From: Acidobacteria bacterium UBA2994
Lineage (GTDB): Bacteria; Acidobacteriota; Vicinamibacteria; Vicinamibacterales; UBA8438
Direction: 5' to 3'
Length of the DNA stretch: 28,647 nt
Assembly (NCBI GenBank): GCA_002346545.1
Contig: DEAA01000032.1
Coordinates: forward strand, 94,353-122,999
This document shows, in pieces, positions 1 through 7,102 of the stretch. The position numbers and the translations under genes were made by a program. Numbering within the stretch: position 1 is the first letter of the stretch; each line of letters begins with the position of its first letter. The notes beneath the pieces were generated by a model, which searched no databases, was not told the origin of the DNA, and saw only the letters and a program-made list of their open reading frames with translations.

Positions 1-1274
1 GGCGTGAACTGGAAGTACCACTCGAGTGCGCCGGTCTCGGGCCGTAGGGCCACGACGGAGTTCGTATAGAGGTTGTCACCTGGTCGCCGATCTCCATTGA
101 GATCAGGACACGGGTTGCCCGTCGCCCAGTACAGCAGGTCGAGCTCGGGGTCGTAGCTGCCGGTCAGCCACGTTGCCCCACAGCCCTTGGCGAGGACTTC
201 GGGGTCACCCCAGGTTTCGGAACCCGGTTCACCCGGAGCCGGAATAGTCCAGAAGCGCCACGCTCGGTCGCCGGATTCAGCGTGGTACGCGTCGAGGAAG
301 CCACGCAGTCCCGTGTCACCGGCGCTGATGCCAGCGATGACCAGGTCTCCTACCACCAGCGGCGCCGCGACTGCGCCGTAGTGGTCGCGATAGTCCGCCA
401 TCTCGGTATCCCAGACCAGGGTTCCGCTGAAACGGTTCAGTGCGATGACGTGTGCGTGGTCGGTCACGGTGAAGACGAGGTCGTTTCGGACCGCGACCCC
501 TCGGTTCAGTCCGATGGCGGGATCGCCGACCAGGCCTTCGGTGCGCGGCTGCGAGTATCGCCAGATCTCGCGCCCGGTAGACGCATCGAGGGCGTACACC
601 TGATTCACGCTCGTGACATACATCACTCCAGCGATGACCACAGGGGTACCCTCGAGCATTGGCACATCGGGAATCGGGTAGAACCACTGAGCAGTGAGTT
701 GGTCGACGTTGTTGCGGTCGATCTGGTCGACCGCGCTGTGACGGTTCGACGAGTCGTCGCCGTTGTAGGAATTCCAGTCGACGTACGGTTCGATCGCCGC
801 TTGCTGGAACCGGTCACCCTCTTTGCGAAGGAGGTGAAGCACTCCGTCGGCGGTGCGGAGTTGGGCGTCGAACCCGCTCTCGTTAAGCATCGTGCCCGCG
901 AGGCTCGTGCCATCGGCCAGGGTGAACGATCCGGAACGTGGGCGTGGCGCTCGCGGATCCCGAGCCGCGGGGCCGGCTGCGGCGACCAGGCCTTTTAGAT
1001 AGCTGACAAGCGGACCCATCTCGTCGGCCGGGACCAGAATCGCCGGCATGCCCCGCGCAGGCACGCCTTCGGTGATGATGGCGGCGAGCCGGTCGGTCGA
1101 GAGTGTCGCTGCCCGCGCCAGGATCGACCCGGCCCGGTCGCTACCCGTCCCATCCGCGCCATGACAGAGCACACACCGAGACTCGTAGAAGGCCTGACCT
1201 TGGGCACCAGCCGGGTGTGGCAGGAGGACCGTTGCGCACAGGGCGACCAGCGTGCTGGAGACAAGTTTGTGCAT
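1..1274 (-). CDS. PQQ-dependent dehydrogenase with N-terminal cytochrome c domain (partial, C-terminus beyond window)
   Basis: Read on the minus strand from ATG at 1274, the frame stays open to the window edge (about 424 residues). It begins with a Sec signal peptide ending near residue 24 (PAGAQ). A haem c site follows, CVLCH at residues 34-38, and then a beta-propeller typical of quinoprotein alcohol dehydrogenases, with PQQ repeats such as VYALDASTGREIWRY. Near the edge lies the family signature TWLTGSYDPELDLLYWATGN followed by a GDNLYTNSVVAL segment. The family oxidises alcohols or aldehydes in the periplasm and passes electrons through haem c. The haem domain is N-terminal here, whereas classical quinohaemoproteins carry it at the C-terminus. 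A GGAG sequence (minus strand of 1282-1286) lies about 8 nt before the ATG and supports this start. The gene diverges from the copper monooxygenase fusion at 1398. The substrate cannot be told. Family assignment is firm. Confidence 0.9.
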   Translation of the reverse strand, partial: MHKLVSSTLVALCATVLLPHPAGAQGQAFYESRCVLCHGADGTGSDRAGSILARAATLSTDRLAAIITEGVPARGMPAILVPADEMGPLVSYLKGLVAAAGPAARDPRAPRPRSGSFTLADGTSLAGTMLNESGFDAQLRTADGVLHLLRKEGDRFQQAAIEPYVDWNSYNGDDSSNRHSAVDQIDRNNVDQLTAQWFYPIPDVPMLEGTPVVIAGVMYVTSVNQVYALDASTGREIWRYSQPRTEGLVGDPAIGLNRGVAVRNDLVFTVTDHAHVIALNRFSGTLVWDTEMADYRDHYGAVAAPLVVGDLVIAGISAGDTGLRGFLDAYHAESGDRAWRFWTIPAPGEPGSETWGDPEVLAKGCGATWLTGSYDPELDLLYWATGNPCPDLNGDRRPGDNLYTNSVVALRPETGALEWYFQFT

Positions 1275-1318
1275 CGAGCGGGCTCCGGTCTGAAGATGGA
1301 CGGGTTTCAGGTAAATGG

Positions 1319-1346
1319 ATTGTATCGCTCAGTCTTCCATTACAAT
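1319..1346. promoter_or_regulatory. Divergent promoter region with ATTGTA-N16-TACAAT inverted repeat
   Basis: In the 123-bp gap between divergent genes there is a perfect 6-bp inverted repeat, ATTGTA at 1319-1324 and TACAAT at 1341-1346. Each arm reads as a -10-like TACAAT on one strand and overlaps a -35-like TTGTA of the opposite strand, with 15-bp spacers. This could be two face-to-face overlapping promoters, or an operator for a dimeric regulator. The TTGTA hexamers are poor -35 matches, so promoter function is inferred. Confidence 0.35.
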
Positions 1347-1397
1347 TGATCGGGATCTGTTCGTCGCGTGGCAGAGCGCGGCGGGAGGAAGGACCAG

Positions 1398-2744
1398 ATG
1401 ACACGGATTAGCACATCGTTCGGCGGATGCGCGTTTGCCGGTCTCGGGCTGGTGCTGGCTATTCCGGCTGCTTCGTACGCGCAGGCAGAGGCAACGCCTA
1501 CCTATAGCAAGGATGTGGCGCCGATTTTCCGCGAGAAGTGCGAGAACTGCCACCGGCCTGGCTACATCGCGCCGATGTCGCTACAGACCTACGCCGAGTC
1601 GCGGCCGTGGGCCCGCTCGATCAAGAACCGAGTCGAAACGCGGCAGATGCCGCCGTGGCATCTCGACCCCACGGTCGGCATTCAGGAGTTCGATAACGAC
1701 CGGTCGTTGACCCGCGAGGAGATCGACACCATCGTGCGCTGGGTCGACGGTGGCGCCCAGCAGGGGAATCCGGCCGACATGCCGCCGGCGGCGGTGTTCG
1801 CCGACGACGATGTCTGGAACTTCGCCGACCGATTTGGAGGCCCCCCCGATCTGATCGTCAAGTCGACGCCCTACACTATGCCGGCGCTGTCGCAGGACCA
1901 CTGGTGGAAGCCGCTGGTGCCGACCGGTCTGACCGAGGACCGCTGGGTGCGGGCCATCGAGATCCGCCCCTCGACCGTCCAGGGCCGGAAGATTACCCAC
2001 CATGCGCTGGCCCGCCTTGTGCAGGAGGAGGACGAAGCCGACAAGGAAAACCTTCTTCAGGGTGCTGGGCTGCTTATGGAGTGGGCGGTCGGTAAGCAGG
2101 GCGAGATCATGCGGGAGAACAGCGGCAAGCTGGTGAAGGCTGGCTCGCAGATCCACTGGGATATCCACTACTCGTCGGCCGGTGAGGAGATCACTGATCA
2201 GGCTGAACTGGGCCTGTATTTCTATCCGAAGGACGAGCCCCCCAAGCACCGTCAGGTGCTGTCGATCTGGATGGGCATTGAGGGCGGACCGAGAAACCTG
2301 CTGATTCCACCTAACACCGTGCTGTCGACTGAGTCGAACATCGTGCTCCGCGAGAACGGCCGGATCGAAAATTTCCAGCCGCATATGCACTTGCGTGGAG
2401 ACGGAATGCAGATGACTGCCATCACACCGAATGGGCGCACGCAGGTGCTGAGCCGGGTGAGCGATTTCAACTTCAACTGGCACAACAACTACGTCTACGC
2501 CGACCACGCCGCCCCGCTGTTGCCCAAGGGCACGGTAATCGAGGTTAAGGCATGGTGGGACAACACGTCGACCAACCGAGCCAATCCGGACCCTAATCAG
2601 TGGGTGGGCTGGGGAGATCGGACCGTGGATGAGATGGCGCACGCCTGGGTGAATGTCACCTACATGGACGACGAAGACTTCGAGGCTGCGCAGGCCGAGC
2701 GCGAAGAGGTGCTGGCCGAGCTCGAGGACGGCGACGGCGAGTAG
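1398..2744 (+). CDS. Exported cytochrome c / PHM-like copper type II monooxygenase fusion
   Basis: A 448-residue protein. A Sec signal (about 1-29, ending SYAQA) is followed by a haem c site CENCH at residues 48-52 in a cytochrome-like domain (about 35-125). The rest resembles the two-lobed fold of peptidylglycine alpha-hydroxylating / ascorbate-dependent copper monooxygenases. All expected copper ligand types are visible: a His-His pair H201-H202 (ITHHAL) plus H257 (DIHYSS) for the first copper, and H329-x-H331 (PHMHLRG) with M413 (DEMAHAW) for the second. The family hydroxylates C-H bonds using O2 and one-electron donors; the fused haem domain could supply those electrons, which is inference. 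ATG 1398 is preceded by AGGAAGGA; a GTG at 1368 lacks such a site and would lengthen the signal peptide. The gene diverges from the PQQ dehydrogenase. The substrate is unknown. Confidence 0.85.
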   Translation: MTRISTSFGGCAFAGLGLVLAIPAASYAQAEATPTYSKDVAPIFREKCENCHRPGYIAPMSLQTYAESRPWARSIKNRVETRQMPPWHLDPTVGIQEFDNDRSLTREEIDTIVRWVDGGAQQGNPADMPPAAVFADDDVWNFADRFGGPPDLIVKSTPYTMPALSQDHWWKPLVPTGLTEDRWVRAIEIRPSTVQGRKITHHALARLVQEEDEADKENLLQGAGLLMEWAVGKQGEIMRENSGKLVKAGSQIHWDIHYSSAGEEITDQAELGLYFYPKDEPPKHRQVLSIWMGIEGGPRNLLIPPNTVLSTESNIVLRENGRIENFQPHMHLRGDGMQMTAITPNGRTQVLSRVSDFNFNWHNNYVYADHAAPLLPKGTVIEVKAWWDNTSTNRANPDPNQWVGWGDRTVDEMAHAWVNVTYMDDEDFEAAQAEREEVLAELEDGDGE

Positions 2745-2774
2745 TCTGGTCACACCGACGGCCACGGGGAATAT

Positions 2775-2808
2775 CGGAGCCGGCCCGGGACGATTCGGGG
2801 CGGCTCCG
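2775..2808 (+). other. Strong intercistronic stem-loop
   Basis: CGGAGCCG at 2775-2782 pairs perfectly with CGGCTCCG at 2801-2808. After one G-G mismatch the inner CCCG (2784-2787) pairs with CGGG (2796-2799), leaving an 8-nt loop. It lies between the stop at 2744 and the start at 2830, just upstream of the ribosome-binding site GAGGAG. There is no following T-run, so an mRNA-stability or processing element, or an attenuator, fits better than a classic terminator. Confidence 0.5.
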
Positions 2809-2829
2809 TCACGTACGAGGAGAACGGAA

Positions 2830-3663
2830 ATGCGGTTCGATCTGGCTTGCTTGGTCGGAGGGGTCGTCGTGCTGCTGGGCGCCGCTGGGGCGTCGGCGCA
2901 GATACCGGGCTCGCTGGAGAACTTCGGTGGGCCGGTAGCCCCGATGTTCGAAGGCTGGTACGACAACGGCGACGGCACGGTGACCGTGTTGGTGGGCTTC
3001 TTCAACCCTAACCAAGAAGAGGTGATCGACATCCCGGTTGGCGAGCTGAACCGGTGGGAGCCTGGCGACGACGACCGGGGCCAGCCGACGCACTTTCCGC
3101 CCGGGCGTGGCTGGGGGGTCATGACACTCCAGGTGCCGCGCGACTTCAGCGGCGAGCTGCGCTGGGCGTTGTCGGCCAACGACCAGCCGACGTCGATACC
3201 GGTAAACCTCGACGCGCCGTACTTCATCGAGCCGCTTCGTGACGCGGCTGACGGCAATGAACCGCCCACGATCCGTTTCGCCGAAAACGGTGGGGGCTTC
3301 ACTGGCCCGCCGATCGGTATCGCGTGGGAGATGACCGCCACGGTAGGTGTCCCGCTTGAGCTGAGTGTGTGGACCTCCGACGTTAAGCCGGAGCATGAGG
3401 AGCCGGGCGGAGGTGGCGGTCGTCGCCGGGCGACCCTGACGTTGAACTGGTACTTGCACCGCGGTCCGGCCGACGTGGAGATCGGAGAAACGTCGCAGCG
3501 GTTTACCGACTCTGCGGATCAGAATCCCCGGACCACGGTGACCTTCAGCTCCCCTGGTGAGTACGTCCTCAGGGCCGAGGCGCTCGACGAGACCGGGGCC
3601 GGCGGCGGCGGCTTCCAGTGCTGCTGGACGTCGGCGCTGGTGAAGGTGACGGTCGCTCCGTAG
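2830..3663 (+). CDS. Secreted protein of unknown function with C-terminal Ig/PKD-like segment
   Basis: A 277-residue protein with a clear signal peptide (about 1-24, ending AGASAQ). The middle part is rich in Gly, Asp and Trp, and opens with a repeat-like segment GWYDNGDGTVTVLVGFFNPN. The C-terminal third contains a Gly/Arg linker (EEPGGGGGRRR) followed by a beta-sandwich-like stretch, FSSPGEYVLRAEALDETG, which is typical of PKD/Ig-like folds. The last residues hold two adjacent Cys (FQCCW). ATG 2830 follows GAGGAGAACGG with ideal spacing; the longer upstream frame overlaps the end of the monooxygenase gene and lacks a signal peptide. Lying 85 bp behind the copper monooxygenase, it is probably co-transcribed with it and might be a surface partner. 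No enzymatic motif is visible and I do not recognise a named family. Confidence 0.75.
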   Translation: MRFDLACLVGGVVVLLGAAGASAQIPGSLENFGGPVAPMFEGWYDNGDGTVTVLVGFFNPNQEEVIDIPVGELNRWEPGDDDRGQPTHFPPGRGWGVMTLQVPRDFSGELRWALSANDQPTSIPVNLDAPYFIEPLRDAADGNEPPTIRFAENGGGFTGPPIGIAWEMTATVGVPLELSVWTSDVKPEHEEPGGGGGRRRATLTLNWYLHRGPADVEIGETSQRFTDSADQNPRTTVTFSSPGEYVLRAEALDETGAGGGGFQCCWTSALVKVTVAP

Positions 3664-4101
3664 TGCCCGGACGGTCCGCCCGTTGGCTGTTGGGACCGGG
3701 CGACGACGTGACGTTCGCTAGGGGCTAGCCCTATTCGATCCCATTCGCCGTTTAACCGACATCAGTTATTTGAGCCGCTCCATCTGGCTCTCCCGTCCCG
3801 CGTTGCGCCGAATTTGTTCGAGTCGCACGGAGTTGTCCCGAAGTGCCTCTCGTGCCTGAGCGGTGCAGTCCACCAGCGTGACGTCCTTCGAGCGATCTTC
3901 GGCAAGGATTCGATGGGGGCCATGTCGCTTGTTTCGCCTGGAAAATCTTCATTGGATGTCGAACCTTGGTCGACACGCAAAGGGTCACCGTAAGCCGCTT
4001 CTGCAATGGCCGTCGTCGGCGAACGGGTGTATAAGGGGCAAGAACGGAGGAATATGAGACCAGGCACCCCTCGCTGGGGTCCGGTCGGGGGAGAATCTGC
4101 A
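3664..4101. other. 438-bp gap with little recognisable content
   Basis: There is no complete gene. It holds a weak hairpin (3719-3733) and a minus-strand open frame from about 3945 to a TAA at 3766. That frame has no ATG or early alternative start and reads as a hydrophilic, helix-prone tail (including TLVDCTAQAREALRDNSVRL). It could be the C-terminal remnant of a lost gene, but I cannot name a family. A GTG- or ATG-started reading elsewhere in the gap gives no protein-like sequence. Confidence 0.4.
3719..3733 (+). terminator. Possible weak terminator hairpin after the 2830-3663 gene
   Basis: TAGGG (3719-3723) pairs with CCCTA (3729-3733) around a 5-nt loop, 56 nt after the stop codon. It is followed only by a short T-containing stretch, so termination is uncertain. 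Confidence 0.25.
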
Positions 4102-5118
4102 ATGAGCTGCCGAGCTGTCGTGTCAGGTCTCGTCTGGAGCGTGGTGGTCGGAAGTTTTGGAGTTGGCGGTCTCGCCGAGGCGCAAGAGGTTCCGCGCACC
4201 GGGTGGGGAGCGCCTGACCTCCAGGGGGTCTGGGATTTTCGCACCATTACTCCGATGCAGCGCCCTGAACACTACGGGGACAAAGAGTTCCTCACCCCAG
4301 AGGAGGCGGCTGAGCTTGACGCTGCCGAAGAGGAACGTCAGCGGTTACTCTGGCAGGCGCCCGCCGAGCGGACTACCGCCGGTGAGAACGTCGACCGACG
4401 AACCGGGGTCGGTGAGGTGCGCGGGGCACCAGGGTCCTACAACCAGTTCTGGATCGACGTTGGCACCAACACGATCGAGACCCGCCGAACGTCGCTCGTT
4501 ATAGACCCGCCGAACGGTCGTTACCCGGAGCAGACCGAGGCCGCTCGTGAGCGAGCCTCGGCGCGCCGCGCCTATGCTGCCGAGCACCCTGCCGACAGCT
4601 GGGAGGACTTCAGCGCCGGGGTTCGTTGCATCCTTGGTTTCAATGCAGGTCCTCCGTTCACCCCGAGCGCCTACAACAACAACATCCAGCTGTTCCAGAC
4701 CCCAGACCACGTCGTGATCATGACCGAAATGGTTCACACTTCCCGGGTGATCCCGCTTGATGGGCGCCCGCATCTTCCGGCAGGCGTTCTGCAGTGGTCG
4801 GGCGATTCACGCGGCCAGTGGGAGGGTGACACGCTGCTGATCGAAACCCGGAATTTCGATCCCAAGCGCCGCTGGCGGAACACGACGGGCCGCGCGAGAC
4901 TGATCGAGCGGTTGACCCGCATCGACGAGGACACGCTCGAGTACGAGTTCACTGTTGAGGATTCAGAGACCTGGATGCGGCCGTGGACGGCCAGCGTGCC
5001 GCTCCGTCTGAATCCTGATCCCGTCTTCGAGTTCGCTTGCCACGAGGGCAACTATTCGATGCCCGTGATGCTCGGTGGGGCCCGCGTCGAGGAACTCGAG
5101 GCGGCTGGGGCGCGGTGA
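4102..5118 (+). CDS. Conserved secreted protein, PDLQGVW/ACHEGN family (copy 1)
   Basis: A 338-residue protein with a signal peptide ending near EAQ at residue 27. I know of no assigned function. It shares an ordered set of motifs with the protein at 24156-25154: PDLQGVW followed by TPMQRP, SYNQFW, TSLVIDP with a P-x-QT segment, a conserved Cys in VRCILG, GDSRGQWEGDTLLIETRNF, and a C-terminal FEFACHEGNYSM. The spaced Cys and acidic/His residues suggest a structured periplasmic domain, possibly binding a metal or a small ligand, but this is inference. ATG 4102 follows a GGGGAG and gives a clean signal peptide. An in-frame ATG at 4054 has a GGAGG only 3 nt away and would add a Pro/Gly-rich leader. 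Its stop overlaps the GTG start of the VOC gene, implying coupled translation. Confidence 0.8.
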   Translation: MSCRAVVSGLVWSVVVGSFGVGGLAEAQEVPRTGWGAPDLQGVWDFRTITPMQRPEHYGDKEFLTPEEAAELDAAEEERQRLLWQAPAERTTAGENVDRRTGVGEVRGAPGSYNQFWIDVGTNTIETRRTSLVIDPPNGRYPEQTEAARERASARRAYAAEHPADSWEDFSAGVRCILGFNAGPPFTPSAYNNNIQLFQTPDHVVIMTEMVHTSRVIPLDGRPHLPAGVLQWSGDSRGQWEGDTLLIETRNFDPKRRWRNTTGRARLIERLTRIDEDTLEYEFTVEDSETWMRPWTASVPLRLNPDPVFEFACHEGNYSMPVMLGGARVEELEAAGAR

Positions 5119-5978
5119 ATCGACGATGGACCGTGCTGTCAGTCTTGGCGCTGTTCTCAGCGCTGGCGCATCCTGCGCGCGCGCAACTCGCCGAGCCCAA
5201 CGCCTCTGGGGTGGCGATGGGACACCTTCACTACTACGTGCGCGACCTGGATGCCAACCAGCAATTTTGGGAGGCACTAGGTGGAGTGGCGTCAGAGTTT
5301 GGGTCGTCGAGGGTGCTGTCGTTTCCCGGGGTCCTAGTCTTCCTGACCGAGGGAGAGCCTGAGGGTGGGACCGAGGGTTCGGTGCTCAACCACATGGCCT
5401 TTAGGGTGTGGTCGCTCGATCAGGTGGCGGCGGCAGGGCTGACCTTTGATGTGTCCGAGCGATTCCCCGGAGTGACCAACGTGTTCACGCCGGAGGCCGA
5501 ACGGATCGAGCTCTTCGACGAAAGCGCGACCAATCTTGAGTTCACTCTGGCCGACGGTGGCCGGGATCCTGTTGCAGATCGTCACAATCGACCGCTTCTT
5601 GGACCGATTGCCGCCCACCATTTCCATCTCTATCTGACGGCGGACGAGGTGGCTATGGCGCAGGTGTGGTACGCCGAGACGTTTGGCGGGATACCTGGGA
5701 CCCGGTGGCGTTACGACGCAGTCGATCTCCCCGGCATCAATATCAACTTTTCGCACAATCCGGACGCTGGAGGAGTGGGCACTAGGGGGCGGATGCTGGA
5801 CCACGTCGGTTTCGAGGTGGACGGGCTCGAAGCGTTCTGTGCTGAGCTCGAGGCACGAGGAATCCAGTTCGACGTGTCCTACACGGTCCATGCGTCAGGC
5901 ATCGGGTACGCTTTTCTCACCGATCCATGGGGCGTCTACATTGAGTTGACCGAGGGCCTGCGATCGCTCGGGTTCTGA
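5115..5978 (+). CDS. Exported VOC-family (glyoxalase/extradiol dioxygenase fold) protein
   Basis: A 287-residue protein starting at GTG 5115, which shares GTGA with the upstream stop (4-nt overlap). This start gives a signal peptide, residues 1-24 (ending HPARAQ); the longer frame does not. Two VOC half-modules follow. The first starts at MGHLHYYVRDLD (H39 in the usual metal-ligand position) and pairs with LEFTLADGG. The second starts at AAHHFHLYLTADE and ends with LDHVGFEVDG and GVYIELTEGL, where the Glu is the usual metal ligand. VOC proteins use a divalent metal for isomerase, lyase, ring-cleavage or sequestration chemistry. An exported one is unusual. The coupling to the PDLQGVW-family gene suggests the two act on one substrate or complex. 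The reaction cannot be told from sequence. Confidence 0.8.
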   Translation: MNRRWTVLSVLALFSALAHPARAQLAEPNASGVAMGHLHYYVRDLDANQQFWEALGGVASEFGSSRVLSFPGVLVFLTEGEPEGGTEGSVLNHMAFRVWSLDQVAAAGLTFDVSERFPGVTNVFTPEAERIELFDESATNLEFTLADGGRDPVADRHNRPLLGPIAAHHFHLYLTADEVAMAQVWYAETFGGIPGTRWRYDAVDLPGININFSHNPDAGGVGTRGRMLDHVGFEVDGLEAFCAELEARGIQFDVSYTVHASGIGYAFLTDPWGVYIELTEGLRSLGF

Positions 5979-6193
5979 CGGTTGGGCCGTGGGGCATCAG
6001 GTTCAAGGACGCGGTACACGAAGCAGAGTGATCTCACGACCGACGATGCTCCGGACCCAGACGCGCCTGTGGAACGGAAGTCGGCTGTGGCGCTGTTGGA
6101 GGTCTTGTCCGACATGCTTATCGCAAACGGGGTAAGACGAAGCGACGGCGGAGCCAGACGCCGAAGATCTATGCACCAGAGAACGTGAACGCC

Positions 6194-7102
6194 CTACACT
6201 TCTTCGCCTTGTCGGAGTGAGGGGCCGTTAGGGAGCTCGACGGACGTCGGCGCCTTGCGAAAACGCTTAGCGAGATAGCGCACCGGCGCGAGCACCGTAT
6301 TGCGCAGCGGGACCGTCTCACCGTGTGGGCGCAATAGCAGAATCGAGACATCGTCCTCGGAGAGATTTTGAGGCGACAGAGCTTTGACTCGCTTGACGAG
6401 CGCAGAGATCAGTTGCTGGGGTTCGGTCGGTCCGATTTGGTCGAGGAGGCGGCGGAGACCGTCGCTTCCGAGCATCTCTCCGTCAGCGCCGACCGCTTCA
6501 TATAGCCCGTCGGTGAAGCACAGCACCAGATCGCCGGTCCGAAGTGAGAGTCGATTCTGGCTAAACCCGGAGGAGTCGAAAACTCCAAGGGGGATGTTCG
6601 AGGGCGTTGCCTCAACCTGGGGAGTCTCGATGTTTCGCCACATACCCTCTTGGATGTCATAGCGAAGGGGAGGAGGGTGACCGGCGTTGGTCAGTGTGAG
6701 CGCGCTGGTGGGAATGAAGAAGGTCGCGATGATGCCCGTGGCGAACGTGCGGGCGTCGCCCAGAGACACGAACTCCCGGTTGACAGATCTGACGAGACGA
6801 TCCTGGTCGATGTGGTCGATATGCCGTTGCATTAGCTTGCGCAGGCGAGTCGCCAACTCCGCGACCGGCCGACCGTGACCGCAAACGTCTGCCAGCGCGA
6901 ACCGTGTGATCCGTCCCGACGAGCACGATGACAGGTAGTAGACGTCGCCGCCGCTTGGATCGTCGCCGAACGGTTTGCTGTAGAGCCAGACGTCGAGGCC
7001 TGCGGTAGACACCGTGGTGTTGGCGGCGCCGTTACCTCCCCAGACCTGCAGACACTCGAGACGTGAGTCCGTACGTTCTGATGGGTTCGACTGGTTGTTC
7101 AT
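6194..7102 (-). CDS. SpoIIE-type PP2C serine/threonine phosphatase
   Basis: A 302-residue cytosolic protein with no signal peptide. The metal-binding motifs of the PP2C/SpoIIE fold are all visible: GGDVYY (D53), LADVCGHG (D72), a TNAGHPPPL segment, CFTDGLYEA and SEDDVSIL. The N-terminus (ECLQVWGGNGAAN) is a short lead-in found on stand-alone family members; there is no PAS, GAF or response-regulator domain. Such enzymes usually dephosphorylate anti-sigma-factor antagonists or similar signalling proteins. The ATG at 7102 overlaps the TGA of the upstream oxidoreductase gene (ATGA) and has no good ribosome-binding site of its own, so translation is probably coupled. The target protein is not encoded nearby. 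Confidence 0.88.
   Translation of the reverse strand: MNNQSNPSERTDSRLECLQVWGGNGAANTTVSTAGLDVWLYSKPFGDDPSGGDVYYLSSCSSGRITRFALADVCGHGRPVAELATRLRKLMQRHIDHIDQDRLVRSVNREFVSLGDARTFATGIIATFFIPTSALTLTNAGHPPPLRYDIQEGMWRNIETPQVEATPSNIPLGVFDSSGFSQNRLSLRTGDLVLCFTDGLYEAVGADGEMLGSDGLRRLLDQIGPTEPQQLISALVKRVKALSPQNLSEDDVSILLLRPHGETVPLRNTVLAPVRYLAKRFRKAPTSVELPNGPSLRQGEEV

Noticed and set aside
1581..3341. A 586-residue minus-strand open frame opposite the copper monooxygenase and secreted-protein genes
   Set aside because: It mirrors the codon pattern of the plus-strand genes, whose signal peptides, CxxCH and copper motifs are clear. High GC content commonly produces such antisense frames.
5982..6188. Short plus-strand frame between the VOC gene and the phosphatase gene
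   Set aside because: It begins at a weak TTG without a ribosome-binding site, is Arg-rich at the end and shows no domain. I see no gene in this 215-bp gap.
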